Shown here piece after piece: positions 18,625 to 27,902 of a stretch of DNA of 52,743 nt. Position 1 is the first letter of the stretch. Each line of letters begins with the position of its first letter. The notes under the pieces were generated by a model. The model saw only the letters and a list, made by a program, of their open reading frames with translations. It had not been told where the DNA came from and searched no databases. The translations under genes and the position numbers were made by a program. Location of the stretch: assembly GCA_000955785.1 (NCBI GenBank), contig JYOD01000005.1, positions 1 through 52,743 on the forward strand, read 5' to 3'. This stretch comes from Burkholderiaceae bacterium 16. GTDB taxonomy: Bacteria > Pseudomonadota > Gammaproteobacteria > Burkholderiales > Burkholderiaceae.

Positions 18625-19602
18625 TTAGTCGAGCGTGGTGCCGGTCGACTTCACCAGCGCAGCCCACCATGCCGTATCGCTACGGATCTGCGCGGCGAAC
18701 TGCTCGGGCGTATTGCCGACCGGCTCCGCGCCCAGGTCCACCAGGCGCTTGTGCATCTGCGGCCTGGCCAGGATCTTTGCGGTCGCGTCATGCAGCCTGG
18801 CAATAATCGGACGCGGCGTGCCGGCCGGAGCCATCAGCCCCTTCCATGCCGTCACCACGTAGCCCTTCAGGCCGGCCTCCTCCACCGTCGGCACATCGGG
18901 CAGCGCACTGGCGCGTTTGTCGCTCGCCACCGCCAGGGCACGCAGGCGGCCCGACTGGACATACGGCAACAGCGCGGGCATGTTGTCGATCATCATCGTA
19001 ATGTGCCCGGCGATCAGGTCGGCCACCGCGGGGCCGCTGCCCTTGTACGGCACGTGCTGCAGCTTGATGCCCGCGGACTGGTTCAGCAACTCGCCCGCCA
19101 GTTGCGCCGGCGAGCCGTTGCCGGGCGAGCCAAAGCTGAGCGGTCCGGGCCTGGTCTTGGCGTAGGCGATGAACTCCTTGAGATTGCGCGCCGGAATCGA
19201 AGGGTTGACCACCATCAGGTTGTGTTCGCGCGCGAGCATCGTGACTGGCGCCAGATCGCGCACCGGATCATAGGACATGCGAGCGTAAAGGCTGGGGTTG
19301 ATGACGGTGGCCCCCGCCGCAGCGAGCAGCAGCGTGTAGCCGTCCGGCGCGGCCTTGGCCACCGCATCGCCGCCGATATTGCCGCCCGCGCCGGCCTTGT
19401 TCTCCACGACCACGGACTGCCCGAGTTCCTCCTTCAACTGTTCGGCCAGCAAGCGTGCGAGCGTATCGGTGGAGCCGCCCGGCGGGAACGGCACGACCAG
19501 CCGGATCACCTTGGCGGGATAAGCCGCCTCGGCCAGCGCGGGTTGCACGAGTCCAAGCGTGGCCAGCAGGACAGCGCCTGCCGCAAGCAGGGTTTTCAAC
19601 AT
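18625..19602 (-). CDS. Bug/TctC family periplasmic solute-binding protein
   Basis: A 325-residue secreted protein with signal peptide MLKTLLAAGAVLLATLGLVQ then PALA. Bug-family hallmarks: YPAKVIRLVVPFPPGGSTDT, VENKAGAGGNIGGDAVAKA, PDGYTLLL, a HVPYKGSGPAVADLIAGH segment and DVPTVEEAGL. Family members bind carboxylates. CAAGGAGACACC precedes the ATG. The C-terminal partner genes of a TctAB carrier are absent, as is usual for orphan Bug proteins. Middle gene of the acyl-CoA dehydrogenase / Bug / CoA-transferase cluster. Confidence 0.92.
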   Translation of the reverse strand: MLKTLLAAGAVLLATLGLVQPALAEAAYPAKVIRLVVPFPPGGSTDTLARLLAEQLKEELGQSVVVENKAGAGGNIGGDAVAKAAPDGYTLLLAAAGATVINPSLYARMSYDPVRDLAPVTMLAREHNLMVVNPSIPARNLKEFIAYAKTRPGPLSFGSPGNGSPAQLAGELLNQSAGIKLQHVPYKGSGPAVADLIAGHITMMIDNMPALLPYVQSGRLRALAVASDKRASALPDVPTVEEAGLKGYVVTAWKGLMAPAGTPRPIIARLHDATAKILARPQMHKRLVDLGAEPVGNTPEQFAAQIRSDTAWWAALVKSTGTTLD

Positions 19603-19675
19603 GGTGTCTCCTTGACGGTATGACGCCGCCTGGCACGGGCGCCGGCGGCTGCTCTTTCTTGACGAACCCGGACGA

Positions 19676-20842
19676 CTACGACGCGCTCGCGGCAGCAGCC
19701 AGTGCGAGCGTGCGCTTGGCGATATTGAGTTGGTGGATCTGGCTGGTGCCTTCGTACAGCCGGAACAGGCGCACGTCGCGATAGAAGCGTTCGATCCCGA
19801 AATCGGCGATATAACCGTAGCCACCAAACATCTGCACGCAGCGGTCGGCCACGCGCCCGCACATCTCGGAAGCGAAGTACTTGCAGATTGAAGCCTGCAT
19901 GGTGACGTCCTCGCCGCGATCGCGCTGACGCGCCGTTTCCATGATCAGCGCGCGCGCCGCGTGGATCTCGGTCTGGCAGTCGGCAATCATCGCCTGCACC
20001 AGCTGGAATTCCGCCAGCGGCTGGCCGAACTGCTGGCGCCCGGTAACGAACCGGATCGCCTCGTCGAGCATGCGGATGGCCGGCCCGGTGCACAGCGCGG
20101 CCAGGTGGATGCGCTGCTTGTTGAGCACCTTCATCGCCGTGCGAAAGCCCTGCCCTTCCTCGCCGCCGATGAGGTTGGCGGCCGGCACGCGGCAGTCGCT
20201 GAAATGCACTTCGGACACCGGCGAGCCCTCCTGCCCCATCTTGCGGTAGGGCTGCCCGGTACTCAGTCCCGGCGTGCCGCGTTCGACGATGAACGCCGAG
20301 ATGCCGGCCGCGCCGGCGCGCGCGGGATCGGTGCGCGCCATGACCGTGAACAAGCCGGCGATGGGCGCGTTGGTGATAAAACACTTGGTGCCGTTGATCA
20401 CGTAATGATCGCCTTCGCGCCGCGCGGAAGTCGTCAGCGCCGTAGCGTCCGAGCCGGCCCCCGGCTCGGTCAGCGCGAAGGAGCCGGTCAGCTCCCCGCT
20501 GGCCAGCAGAGGCAGGTAGCGGCGCTTCTGCGCCGCCGTGCCGTCCGCCACCAGCGCCTCGGAGCCAATGCCGGTATTGGTGCCCACCCGCGCACGGAAG
20601 GCCACCGAGCATTGCGACAGCTCCAGCGCCGCCAGCACCAGTTCCTCGGTCGTCATGCCGGCTCCGCCGTACTCCTCGGGAATCGAAAATCCGAACAAGC
20701 CCATCCCGGCCATTTCACGCACCAGCGGCTCGGGCACATCGTCCAGCCTGGCGACTTCGGCCTCTCGTGGCACCAGCCGCTCGCGCACGAAACGCCGCAA
20801 TTCGGCCAGGAAGGCTTGGAAGGCATCCGGTTCCCTGATCAT
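19676..20842 (-). CDS. Acyl-CoA dehydrogenase
   Basis: A 388-residue FAD enzyme that introduces a 2,3-double bond into an acyl-CoA. Signatures include SFALTEPGAGSDATAL, GTKCFITNAPIAGLFTVMAR, QMFGGYGYIADFGIER and the catalytic glutamate in LYEGTSQIHQL near the C terminus. The start at MIREPDAFQ is consistent with family length. First gene of the minus-strand cluster, divergent from two IclR regulators. The acyl substrate cannot be read from sequence. Confidence 0.92.
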   Translation of the reverse strand: MIREPDAFQAFLAELRRFVRERLVPREAEVARLDDVPEPLVREMAGMGLFGFSIPEEYGGAGMTTEELVLAALELSQCSVAFRARVGTNTGIGSEALVADGTAAQKRRYLPLLASGELTGSFALTEPGAGSDATALTTSARREGDHYVINGTKCFITNAPIAGLFTVMARTDPARAGAAGISAFIVERGTPGLSTGQPYRKMGQEGSPVSEVHFSDCRVPAANLIGGEEGQGFRTAMKVLNKQRIHLAALCTGPAIRMLDEAIRFVTGRQQFGQPLAEFQLVQAMIADCQTEIHAARALIMETARQRDRGEDVTMQASICKYFASEMCGRVADRCVQMFGGYGYIADFGIERFYRDVRLFRLYEGTSQIHQLNIAKRTLALAAAASAS

Positions 20843-20982
20843 CTGTCTTGCTCCATCCGGTCATTGCCGCCGGGATCGGCCGCATGCAAACCAGCGTAGC
20901 AATCCGTGCCTGGAAAGCGGATCGATGTTTTGCTATCTTGAACGCAGGCCATGCGCGCCGGGCGCCTCAATGGCTATGATGG

Positions 20983-21822
20983 ATGCATGCCCCGCCCATG
21001 CGGCCTGCCCGTGCCCCCCGCCGCTTCCGCCCCAAAATCATGCCGCCCCGTCCCCATCACCCCGACCCCGCCTTCGCCACCACGCTGGCCCACGGCCTGG
21101 CGCTGCTGCAATGCTTCCGGGTGGGCGAGCCGGTCATGAGCAACAAGCAACTGGTGGAACGCACCGGGCTGTCCAAGGCCACTATCAGCCGCCTGACCTA
21201 CACGCTGGCGGCGCGCGGGCTGCTGCTCTACGACAGGGAGCTGGGCCGCTACCGGCTGGGCTCCACCGCGCTCTCGCTGGGCTACCCGCTGCTGGCCAGC
21301 CTCAAGGTCAGGCAGCTCGCGCGACCGTTGATGAAGGCACTCGCCGACCAGGTCGGCGGCTCGGTCTCGCTGGGCCTGCGCGACCGGCTGCAGATGGTCT
21401 ATGTGGAAACCAGCCGCGGCCACGACGCCATCGCCTTCCGGCCCGATATCGGCGCATCGCTGCCCATGCTCGCCACCGCCATGGGGCGGGCATGGCTGTG
21501 CCAGGCGTCCCCTGTGGAACGGGAGCCGGTGCTGGCGGCACTACGCGCGGCCGACCCCGGGCAATGGCAGGCTCACGCGCCAGCGCTGGACGCCGCGGCG
21601 CATGATCTCGCCACGCTCGGATTCTGCCTCTCGCGCGGGGAATGGCAGCGCGACGTGCATGCCGTGGCCGTGCCGATGCGCGCCGAGATCGATGGCGAAA
21701 CACTGGTCTTCAATTGCGGCGTGCCGGGCGCCAGGATGACACCGCGCAAGCTCGAACGCGAGATGGGGCCGCGCCTGCTGCGGCTGGTCCGGCGCGTGGA
21801 AAAGGAACTGGGGATATCGTGA
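20983..21822 (+). CDS. IclR-family transcriptional regulator (first of a pair)
   Basis: An IclR-type regulator of up to 279 residues. The winged helix includes NKQLVERTGLSKATISRLTY, and the C-terminal ligand-binding domain has SVSLGLRDRLQMVYVETSRG and LPMLATAMGRAW. The ATG at 21040 (MPPRPHHPDP) may be the true start, since the first 19 residues are Arg/Pro-rich. Its stop overlaps the start of the next gene as ATGA/TGATG. Divergent from the acyl-CoA dehydrogenase cluster, which it probably controls. Confidence 0.87.
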   Translation: MHAPPMRPARAPRRFRPKIMPPRPHHPDPAFATTLAHGLALLQCFRVGEPVMSNKQLVERTGLSKATISRLTYTLAARGLLLYDRELGRYRLGSTALSLGYPLLASLKVRQLARPLMKALADQVGGSVSLGLRDRLQMVYVETSRGHDAIAFRPDIGASLPMLATAMGRAWLCQASPVEREPVLAALRAADPGQWQAHAPALDAAAHDLATLGFCLSRGEWQRDVHAVAVPMRAEIDGETLVFNCGVPGARMTPRKLEREMGPRLLRLVRRVEKELGIS

Positions 21823-22634
21823 TGGCAGCGACACCTTCCCAGGTTCCACCCGCAGCGGACCACGACGATGCCGCCGACCGCCAGTTCGCCACCACGCTAG
21901 CGCACGGCATCGATATCCTGCTGTCCTACCGTGCCGGCGAGTCCCTGCTCGGCAACAAGGACTTCGCGCAACGCACCGGCCAGTCGCGATCGGCCGTGGC
22001 CAGGCTCACGCACACGCTGACCGTGCTCGGCTACCTGCGCCGCGACGCCACCCAGGCCAAGTACCGGCTGGGCGCGCCGGTGCTCTCGCTCGGCTATCCG
22101 CTGCTGGCCAGCATGCATATCCGCCAGCTCGCGCGGCCGCTGATGAAGGAACTCGCCGATCGCATCGGCGGCGCGGTCTCGCTAGGCATGCGTGACCGCA
22201 CGCAGATGATCTATGTCGAAACCGCCCGCTCCACCGACAGTCTTGTCGTAACGCCGGACATCGGCGCAGCACTGCCAATGCTCACCACGGCCATCGGCAA
22301 AGCCTGGCTGTGCAAGGCACACGCGGCGGAGCGCGACTGCGTGCTCAACCGCCTGCGCCTGCAGGACCCGGAAGCCTTCTTTCGATTCCAACCACAGCTA
22401 GCGAACTTGCGCCAGGATTTCGAAGCCAAGGGCTACTGCGTGAATCGCGGTGAATGGCGCAGCGATGTGTATGCCTTTGCGGCGCCGTTATTCAGGCCGG
22501 TGGATTCCCAATGGCTGGTCTTCAACTGCGGCGTGTCGGCACAGGTAGGGTCGTTTGCCATGCGCGAGCGCGAAGTCGCACCGGGGCTGCTGGCCCTGGT
22601 GCGTAGCGTGGAGAGCTTGCTGGGGATGCGGTGA
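21822..22634 (+). CDS. IclR-family transcriptional regulator (second of a pair)
   Basis: A 270-residue paralogue of the preceding regulator. The same landmarks are present: FATTLAHGIDILLSYRAGES, a winged helix GQSRSAVARLTHTLTVLGYL, PLLASMHIRQLARPLMKELA and LPMLTTAIGKAWLCKA. It begins at the stop codon of the first gene (shared A), so translation is coupled. Two similar but distinct ligand pockets suggest a heteromer or two effectors. Confidence 0.88.
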   Translation: MAATPSQVPPAADHDDAADRQFATTLAHGIDILLSYRAGESLLGNKDFAQRTGQSRSAVARLTHTLTVLGYLRRDATQAKYRLGAPVLSLGYPLLASMHIRQLARPLMKELADRIGGAVSLGMRDRTQMIYVETARSTDSLVVTPDIGAALPMLTTAIGKAWLCKAHAAERDCVLNRLRLQDPEAFFRFQPQLANLRQDFEAKGYCVNRGEWRSDVYAFAAPLFRPVDSQWLVFNCGVSAQVGSFAMREREVAPGLLALVRSVESLLGMR

Positions 22635-22663
22635 GTGCGCGGGCTCGATGCAGGACACCGGAC

Positions 22664-23044
22664 TCAATGCTCGAAATCGAGCCCGCCGAGCAGCACCGTG
22701 GGATCCGCTTGCGAACGCGTCCCGAAGTCGATCTGCCGCGGCATCTGCCACGCGCGCATCTTGCCCGCCAGGGCCGCGAGATAGTGCTCGAACTTCTCCG
22801 CGCCGCCGGCAGCGAACAACGCCTCGACCTCGAGACTGTCCCACGACAGGTAGACGTTCAACTGGTGCGCGAACCGCCGCGGTTCATCGAACGGTTCGCC
22901 AGAGAGATGGACCCGCGCGGGGCAGTCGGGCTTCTCGTCTGGTATGACCTCCACGCGGATACGCTGCTTGAACAGGTTCGCGATCGCCTCGGCGATTCGC
23001 GGGGCAAACTCCGCGTTGAAACGCGGTGCGATGTCATGGCTCAC
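22664..23044 (-). CDS. Hypothetical protein, 126 aa (GTG start)
   Basis: A compact soluble protein: ARFNAEFAP-like helix (PRFNAEFAPRIAEAIANLF), then KQRIRVEVIPDEKP, HQLNVYLSWDSLEVEALF and a helix EKFEHYLAALAGKMRAWQ. A GTG at 23044 with GGAAGAGA upstream gives a sensible N terminus. The frame extends to 23197 but that part is Arg/Ser-rich and unlike the core. It looks like a Burkholderiales-type domain of unknown function; I cannot name it securely. Confidence 0.55.
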   Translation of the reverse strand: MSHDIAPRFNAEFAPRIAEAIANLFKQRIRVEVIPDEKPDCPARVHLSGEPFDEPRRFAHQLNVYLSWDSLEVEALFAAGGAEKFEHYLAALAGKMRAWQMPRQIDFGTRSQADPTVLLGGLDFEH

Positions 23045-23384
23045 TGAATGTCTCTTCCCGGTTTTTGAGGATCGTAGCACGGAGAGTTTGCCCCGGCGGC
23101 GCCGGGATTGCGAGTCGATTTCCAGACGATCGCCGCGTGCGCCAGGAGACACAAGCGCCCAGGATGTTGTCGCGCAAAAGCAGGTTGACGCCTCCATCTG
23201 CTGACCTATACTAAAAACCTGCCGACTGAGACACGCAGTAGCAATGCGAAGGTAAGCGGCAGAATGATCCCGCTGGCCAATATGGCAGTGAGATTAAGCG
23301 TGCCAGATAGGCATGCAAGTCCGAACCGGATCCCAGTGAGTTTGCCGACCCGGTTCGGATCCCCCCCCCGCTGCGGGAAACAAC

Positions 23385-23409
23385 AAGCACCTCCACGAGG
23401 TGCTTTTTT
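23385..23409 (+). terminator. Rho-independent terminator of an unidentified small transcript
   Basis: AAGCACCTC and GAGGTGCTT form a perfect 9-bp stem with a three-base loop, followed by six T. No protein gene precedes it on the plus strand within 700 bases other than the convergent 22664 gene. It may therefore end a small RNA that includes the inverted repeat at 23321-23358. Confidence 0.65.
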
Positions 23410-23534
23410 ATTGCCCGGAGCGAACCTCGTGAACGAACTGCAGACCCTGCCCTGCTTTCGCAGGCCGGCGCAACACAACGAAGTGGAGCTACCGGCGCAA
23501 ACGCGAGCGCGTTGCAACACTGCAGACAGACAAA

Positions 23535-23572
23535 GAAAAAGGGCTGGGCCATCGTTTCCAATGACCCAGCCC
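23535..23572 (-). terminator. Rho-independent terminator of tRNA-Ser
   Basis: On the minus strand GGGCTGGGTCAT pairs with ATGGCCCAGCCC across an eight-base loop (one G-T wobble pair), followed by TTTTT. It lies about 55 nt past the 3' end of tRNA-Ser. Confidence 0.8.
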
Positions 23573-23627
23573 TTGATCCATGACCCACGGGTTAAGAACA
23601 GCTAACCCGCAAAGCCTTACATATAGG

Positions 23628-23718
23628 TGGCGGAGAGACGGGGATTCGAACCCCGGATAGGCTATTAACCTATACACGCTTTCCAGGCGTGCGACTTAAA
23701 CCGCTCATCCATCTCTCC
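23628..23718 (-). tRNA. tRNA-Ser(GGA)
   Basis: A 91-nt class II tRNA including an encoded CCA. The acceptor stem GGAGAGA pairs with TCTCTCC, the D arm has TGAGCGGTTTAAGTCG, the anticodon arm has CGCCTGGAAAGCG with anticodon GGA, the long variable arm is TGTATAGGTTAATAGCCTA, and the T arm is GGGGTTCGAATCCCC. It reads serine UCC/UCU codons. Confidence 0.97.
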
Positions 23719-23780
23719 AGCAAGTCCACGAGTATATCAGAGGGTTGCCCGGGAAATCTAGTGTTTCCTGATCCGCCCGG

Positions 23781-25832
23781 CTAACCACGTCGCAGGTACG
23801 TCACCAGCCGGTCGATTACCGGGGCGTTGCGTGGTGTCAGGAGGCTGACCAGGATGGCCACGGCGAACCCGGCTGGCACGCCGAATGCGCCGGAGGCGAT
23901 CGGGTCCACGCCGAACCAGCGGTTGCCGAAGATGCCCGTCATCCGGGTAAAGAACGGATAGTTGACGAAAATATAGTAGATCGACACGCCCAGCCCCGCC
24001 ACCATCCCGGCAACCGCGCCCGCGGCGGTGGTGCGGCGCCAGAAGATGGCCAGCACCAGCACCGGGAAGAAACTGGAGGCCGCCAGCGAGAATGCCGCGC
24101 CGACCAGGAAAAGGATATTGCCGGGCCGCAGCGACGTGACGTAGGAGGCAAACAGCGCCACCCCGAGCAGCACGATCTTGGCAGTGGTGACGCGGCGCTG
24201 GTGGCTCGCGGTGCGGTCGACCATGTGATAGAAAACATCGTGCGAGAGCGCATTGGCGATGGTGAGCAGCAGGCCGTCCGCGGTGGACAGCGCCGCCGCC
24301 AGCGCGCCGGCGGCAACCAGCCCCGAGACCACGTAGGGCAAGCCGGCGATCTCCGGCGCGGCTAGCACGATCATGTCGGGCTGGATCAGGATCTCCGCCC
24401 ACTGCACGATGCCGTCGCCGTTGACATCGCGAATGCCGAACACAGGCGGGTCGACCTTGCGCCACTGCACCACCCACTGCGGCAACTCCGCGTACGGCGT
24501 GCCAATCAGGTGCTGGAAGAATTCGTACTTGACCAGCGCCGCGAGCGCCGGCGCGGAGACGTAGAGCAGCGCGATGAAAAACACCGCCCAGGCCACTGAG
24601 TTGCGAGACTCCTTCACTGAAGGCGTGGTGTAGAGCCGGGTAAGGATATGCGGCAGGCTGGCCGTGCCGAGCATCAGGCAGAACACCAGCAACACGAAAT
24701 TCAGCCGCTTGGTCTTGCGCTCTTCTTCCGAGGGCGACGGGTACGGTTCGGTCGATGGGATGGAGGGTTTGCTGCGCGCCAAGGCTTCCTCGCGCTGCTG
24801 GTTCCATTGCTGATGGGCCGCGGCGACATCGCGCGGAAATTCGATCCGTTCGCGCTCGACCGTCTTGATCTCGCGCAGCGGCGCGTTGCGCAAGCGCAGT
24901 TCCTGCAGGCGCGCGGACAACGCGTTGCGCTCGTCGTCGAACGATTGCGGCAACCTGGCGATGCGTTCCTGCATCTGGATGGCCTGCTGGCGATAGTGTT
25001 CGCGCACGGCCTGCTCGGCCGGGTCGCGCTCTATGCTGCGCTCACGCGTGTCGATCTGCTGCAGCAGCGTGCCGTAGCTCAATTGCGGCAGCACTTCGTG
25101 ATGATGCTTCCAGGCAATCATCGAGACCGTCACCAGGAAGGCCACGATCAGCATGATGTATTGCGCGACCTGGGTCCACGTCACCGCGCGCATGCCGCCG
25201 AGGAATGAGCAGACCAGGATGCCGGCCAGGCCGAAGAACACACCGACGGCAAACTCCACGCCGATAAAGCGGGTGACGATCAGCCCTACCCCCTGGATCT
25301 GCGCCACCAGGTAGACGAAGGAACACAGCGACGCCGCCATCACGGCGATCGCGCGCACCGGCATGTTGCCGCCGGGCTTGCCGTTGCCATAGCGCGCGGC
25401 CAGGAAGTCGGGGATGGTGTAGCCGCCATACTTGCGCAGATAGGGCGCAAGCAGGAAGGCAACCAGGCAATAGCCGCCAGTCCAGCCCATCACATAGGCC
25501 AGGCCTTCGTAGCCCGACGCGAACAGGATGCCGGCCAGGCCGATGAAGGACGCCGCGCTCATCCAGTCGGCGGCGATCGCCATGCCGTTGAACAGCGCGG
25601 GGACGCGCCGTCCGGCTACATAGTATTCATTGAGGTCCGAGGTGCGGCAGATCAGCCCGATGCACGCATAGATAGCGATGGTGACGAACAGGAAGACGTA
25701 ACCGAGCCAGAGCGCATCGCCGCTGGAGCGCTCCAGCAGGCCCATCATGCCGATAAAGACAAACAGGCCGATCGTGAACAAGCCGTAGTACAGCAGCAGC
25801 CGTCGGCGAAAGCGCGACTGTTCGTCGGGCAT
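23781..25832 (-). CDS. Sodium:solute symporter (VC_2705-like) with a coiled-coil insertion
   Basis: A 683-residue inner-membrane symporter of the SSS family, about 13 membrane segments. SSS landmarks include YYVAGRRVPALFNGMAIAAD, ADWMSAASFIGLAG and, later, VAAGALAAALSTADGLLLTI. Between about residues 253 and 376 lies a hydrophilic, Arg/Glu/Gln-rich stretch of some 120 residues predicted to be coiled coil, which most SSS proteins lack. Start at MPDEQSRFRRRL (25832). It follows acs on the same strand by 87 nt, so acetate or another short carboxylate is the likely cargo, driven by Na+. Confidence 0.85.
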   Translation of the reverse strand: MPDEQSRFRRRLLLYYGLFTIGLFVFIGMMGLLERSSGDALWLGYVFLFVTIAIYACIGLICRTSDLNEYYVAGRRVPALFNGMAIAADWMSAASFIGLAGILFASGYEGLAYVMGWTGGYCLVAFLLAPYLRKYGGYTIPDFLAARYGNGKPGGNMPVRAIAVMAASLCSFVYLVAQIQGVGLIVTRFIGVEFAVGVFFGLAGILVCSFLGGMRAVTWTQVAQYIMLIVAFLVTVSMIAWKHHHEVLPQLSYGTLLQQIDTRERSIERDPAEQAVREHYRQQAIQMQERIARLPQSFDDERNALSARLQELRLRNAPLREIKTVERERIEFPRDVAAAHQQWNQQREEALARSKPSIPSTEPYPSPSEEERKTKRLNFVLLVFCLMLGTASLPHILTRLYTTPSVKESRNSVAWAVFFIALLYVSAPALAALVKYEFFQHLIGTPYAELPQWVVQWRKVDPPVFGIRDVNGDGIVQWAEILIQPDMIVLAAPEIAGLPYVVSGLVAAGALAAALSTADGLLLTIANALSHDVFYHMVDRTASHQRRVTTAKIVLLGVALFASYVTSLRPGNILFLVGAAFSLAASSFFPVLVLAIFWRRTTAAGAVAGMVAGLGVSIYYIFVNYPFFTRMTGIFGNRWFGVDPIASGAFGVPAGFAVAILVSLLTPRNAPVIDRLVTYLRRG

Positions 25833-25870
25833 GAGAGCAGTGGTTAAACAGGCGGGGTGGATGCGGAGGA

Positions 25871-25905
25871 AACCTGCCGGCACGCGCATGGCGCGCCGGC
25901 AGGTT
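25871..25905 (-). terminator. Intercistronic hairpin between acs and the symporter gene
   Basis: AACCTGCCGGC (25871-25881) and GCCGGCAGGTT (25895-25905) are perfect 11-bp arms with a 13-nt loop. No T-run follows on the minus strand. It may be an attenuating or RNA-stabilising hairpin that lowers symporter expression relative to acs rather than a full terminator. Confidence 0.5.
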
Positions 25906-25919
25906 GGCCGGGAAGCCCG

Positions 25920-27902
25920 TTATTGTGCCTGCTTGAGCTGGTCCAGGATGGCGGGGTTTTCCAGGGTGGACGTGTCCTGGGTGATTTCTTCGTTCTTGGC
26001 GAGCGAGCGCAACAGGCGCCGCATGATCTTGCCGGAGCGCGTCTTGGGCAGGTTATCGCCGAAGCGGATGTCCTTGGGCTTGGCGATCGGGCCGATCTCC
26101 TTGCCCACCCAGTTGCGCAACTCGGCGGCGATCTGCTTGGCCTCTTCCTCGTTCGGACGGGAACGCTTGAGCACCACGAAGGCGCAGATGGCCTCGCCGG
26201 TCATGTCGTCCGGACGGCCAACCACCGCGGCTTCGGCCACGATCGGGTTGGACACCAGCGCGGACTCGATCTCCATCGTGCCCATGCGGTGACCCGAGAC
26301 ATTGAGCACGTCGTCGATGCGGCCCATGATGGTGAAGTAGCCGGTGTCCTTGTCGCGGATCGAACCGTCGCCAGCGAGATAAAGCTTGCCGCCGAGTTCT
26401 TCCGGGAAGTAGCTCTTCTTGAAGCGTTCCGGGTCGCCCCAGATGGTACGGATCATCGAAGGCCACGGGCGCTTGACCACCAGGATGCCGCCACTGCCGT
26501 TGGGCACGTCCTGCCCGGTTTCATCGACGATAGCCGCGATGATGCCGGGCAGCGGCAAAGTGCAGGAACCCGGCACCAGCGGCGTGGCGCCCGGCAGTGG
26601 TGTGATCATGTGGCCGCCGGTCTCGGTCTGCCAGAAGGTATCGACGATCGGGCAGCGCTCGCCGCCGATATTGCGGTAGTACCACATCCAGGCTTCGGGG
26701 TTGATGGGTTCGCCCACCGTGCCCAGCAGGCGCAGGCTGGACAGATCGTATTGCCTGGGATGGATCTTCTCGTCCGCCTCGGCGGCCTTGATCAGCGAGC
26801 GGATCGCGGTCGGCGCGGTGTAGAAGATGCTGACCTTGTGGCGCGCGATCATCTCCCAGAAGCGGCCGGCGTTGGGATAGGTGGGCACGCCTTCGAACAC
26901 CACCTGGGTAGCGCCGGCGGCCAACGGACCGTAGGCGATATAGGTGTGCCCGGTGACCCAGCCGATATCGGCGGTACACCAGAACATGTCGTCGGGCTTG
27001 ATGTCGAAGCTCCACTTCATCGTCATCAGCGCCCACAGCAGGTAGCCGCCGGTGCTGTGCTGCACGCCCTTGGGCTTGCCGGTGGAGCCAGACGTATAGA
27101 GCACGAACAACGGATGCTCGGCGCTGACGGGTTCCGCTTCGCAGGTCTCCGGCTGGCCGGCTGCGACTTCGTCCATCCAGCGGTCGCGGCCTTCGTTCCA
27201 GTTGACCTTGCCACCTGTGCGGCGGTACACGATCACATTCTTCACGGCTTCGCAGCCGCCCAGCGCCAGTGCTTCGTCGGCGATGGCCTTGAGCGGCAGC
27301 GCCTTGCCGCCGCGCATCTGTTCGTCGGCGGTAATCAGTGCCACCGCGCCCACGTCGACCAGCCGCTCCTGCAGCGACTTGGCGGAGAAGCCGCCGAACA
27401 CCACGGAATGGGTCGCCCCAAGGCGGGCGCAGGCCTGCATCGCCACCACGCCCTCGATGGACATGGGTATGTAGATGACGACGCGGTCGCCTTTCCTGAC
27501 GCCGAGCGCTTTCAGACCGTTGGCGAACTGGCAGACCTTGGCATGCAGCTCGCGGTACGTCACCTTGCTGACGGTGCCGTCGTCGGCCTCGAAGACGATG
27601 GCCGCCTTCTCCGCATTGCCGTTATCCAGGTTGCGGTCCAGGCAGTTATAGGAGGCATTGAGCTCGCCGTCCTCGAACCACTTGTAGAACGGTGCATTGC
27701 TCTCGTCGAGCACCTTGGTGAAGGGCTTGGTCCAGTGCAGTTGCTCGCGGGCGTGGCGCGCCCAGAACCCCTCGTAGTCGCGGTCGGCTTCATCGCATAG
27801 CGCCTGGTAAGCCTCCATGCTGGGGATCGCGGCTTGCTTGGCGAAGGATTCGGGGGGATTGAAAATGCGATGCTCCTGCATCACCGACTCGATGGCGGAC
27901 AT
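25920..27902 (-). CDS. acs: Acetyl-CoA synthetase
   Basis: A 660-residue AMP-forming enzyme converting acetate, ATP and CoA to acetyl-CoA. Signatures: [20 protein letters not shown] (P-loop-like A3 motif), [29 protein letters not shown], and the C-terminal [14 protein letters not shown] containing the lysine that Pat-type acetyltransferases modify. AGGAGACAAACA precedes the ATG at 27902. Full length. Paired with a symporter downstream, it forms an acetate scavenging unit. Confidence 0.97.
   Translation of the reverse strand: MSAIESVMQEHRIFNPPESFAKQAAIPSMEAYQALCDEADRDYEGFWARHAREQLHWTKPFTKVLDESNAPFYKWFEDGELNASYNCLDRNLDNGNAEKAAIVFEADDGTVSKVTYRELHAKVCQFANGLKALGVRKGDRVVIYIPMSIEGVVAMQACARLGATHSVVFGGFSAKSLQERLVDVGAVALITADEQMRGGKALPLKAIADEALALGGCEAVKNVIVYRRTGGKVNWNEGRDRWMDEVAAGQPETCEAEPVSAEHPLFVLYTSGSTGKPKGVQHSTGGYLLWALMTMKWSFDIKPDDMFWCTADIGWVTGHTYIAYGPLAAGATQVVFEGVPTYPNAGRFWEMIARHKVSIFYTAPTAIRSLIKAAEADEKIHPRQYDLSSLRLLGTVGEPINPEAWMWYYRNIGGERCPIVDTFWQTETGGHMITPLPGATPLVPGSCTLPLPGIIAAIVDETGQDVPNGSGGILVVKRPWPSMIRTIWGDPERFKKSYFPEELGGKLYLAGDGSIRDKDTGYFTIMGRIDDVLNVSGHRMGTMEIESALVSNPIVAEAAVVGRPDDMTGEAICAFVVLKRSRPNEEEAKQIAAELRNWVGKEIGPIAKPKDIRFGDNLPKTRSGKIMRRLLRSLAKNEEITQDTSTLENPAILDQLKQAQ

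Larger units (their letters stand above)
23045..23627. other. Long intergenic region before tRNA-Ser
   Basis: No convincing protein gene is seen in 583 bases. It holds a 9-bp inverted repeat (CCGAACCGG 23321-23329, CCGGTTCGG 23350-23358), a run of nine C (23361-23369), a plus-strand terminator (23385-23409) and the tRNA-Ser terminator. A minus-strand frame (23206-23520) ends in a hydrophobic stretch but has no good start. Confidence 0.5.

Noticed and set aside
23345..23370. GGTTCGGATCC resembling a tRNA T-arm
   Set aside because: No matching acceptor, D or anticodon arms nearby; the similarity is part of the 9-bp inverted repeat.
23206..23520. Minus-strand frame ending in a hydrophobic stretch before tRNA-Ser
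   Set aside because: No start codon with a ribosome site near the hydrophobic part, and the frame crosses a terminator and an inverted repeat.
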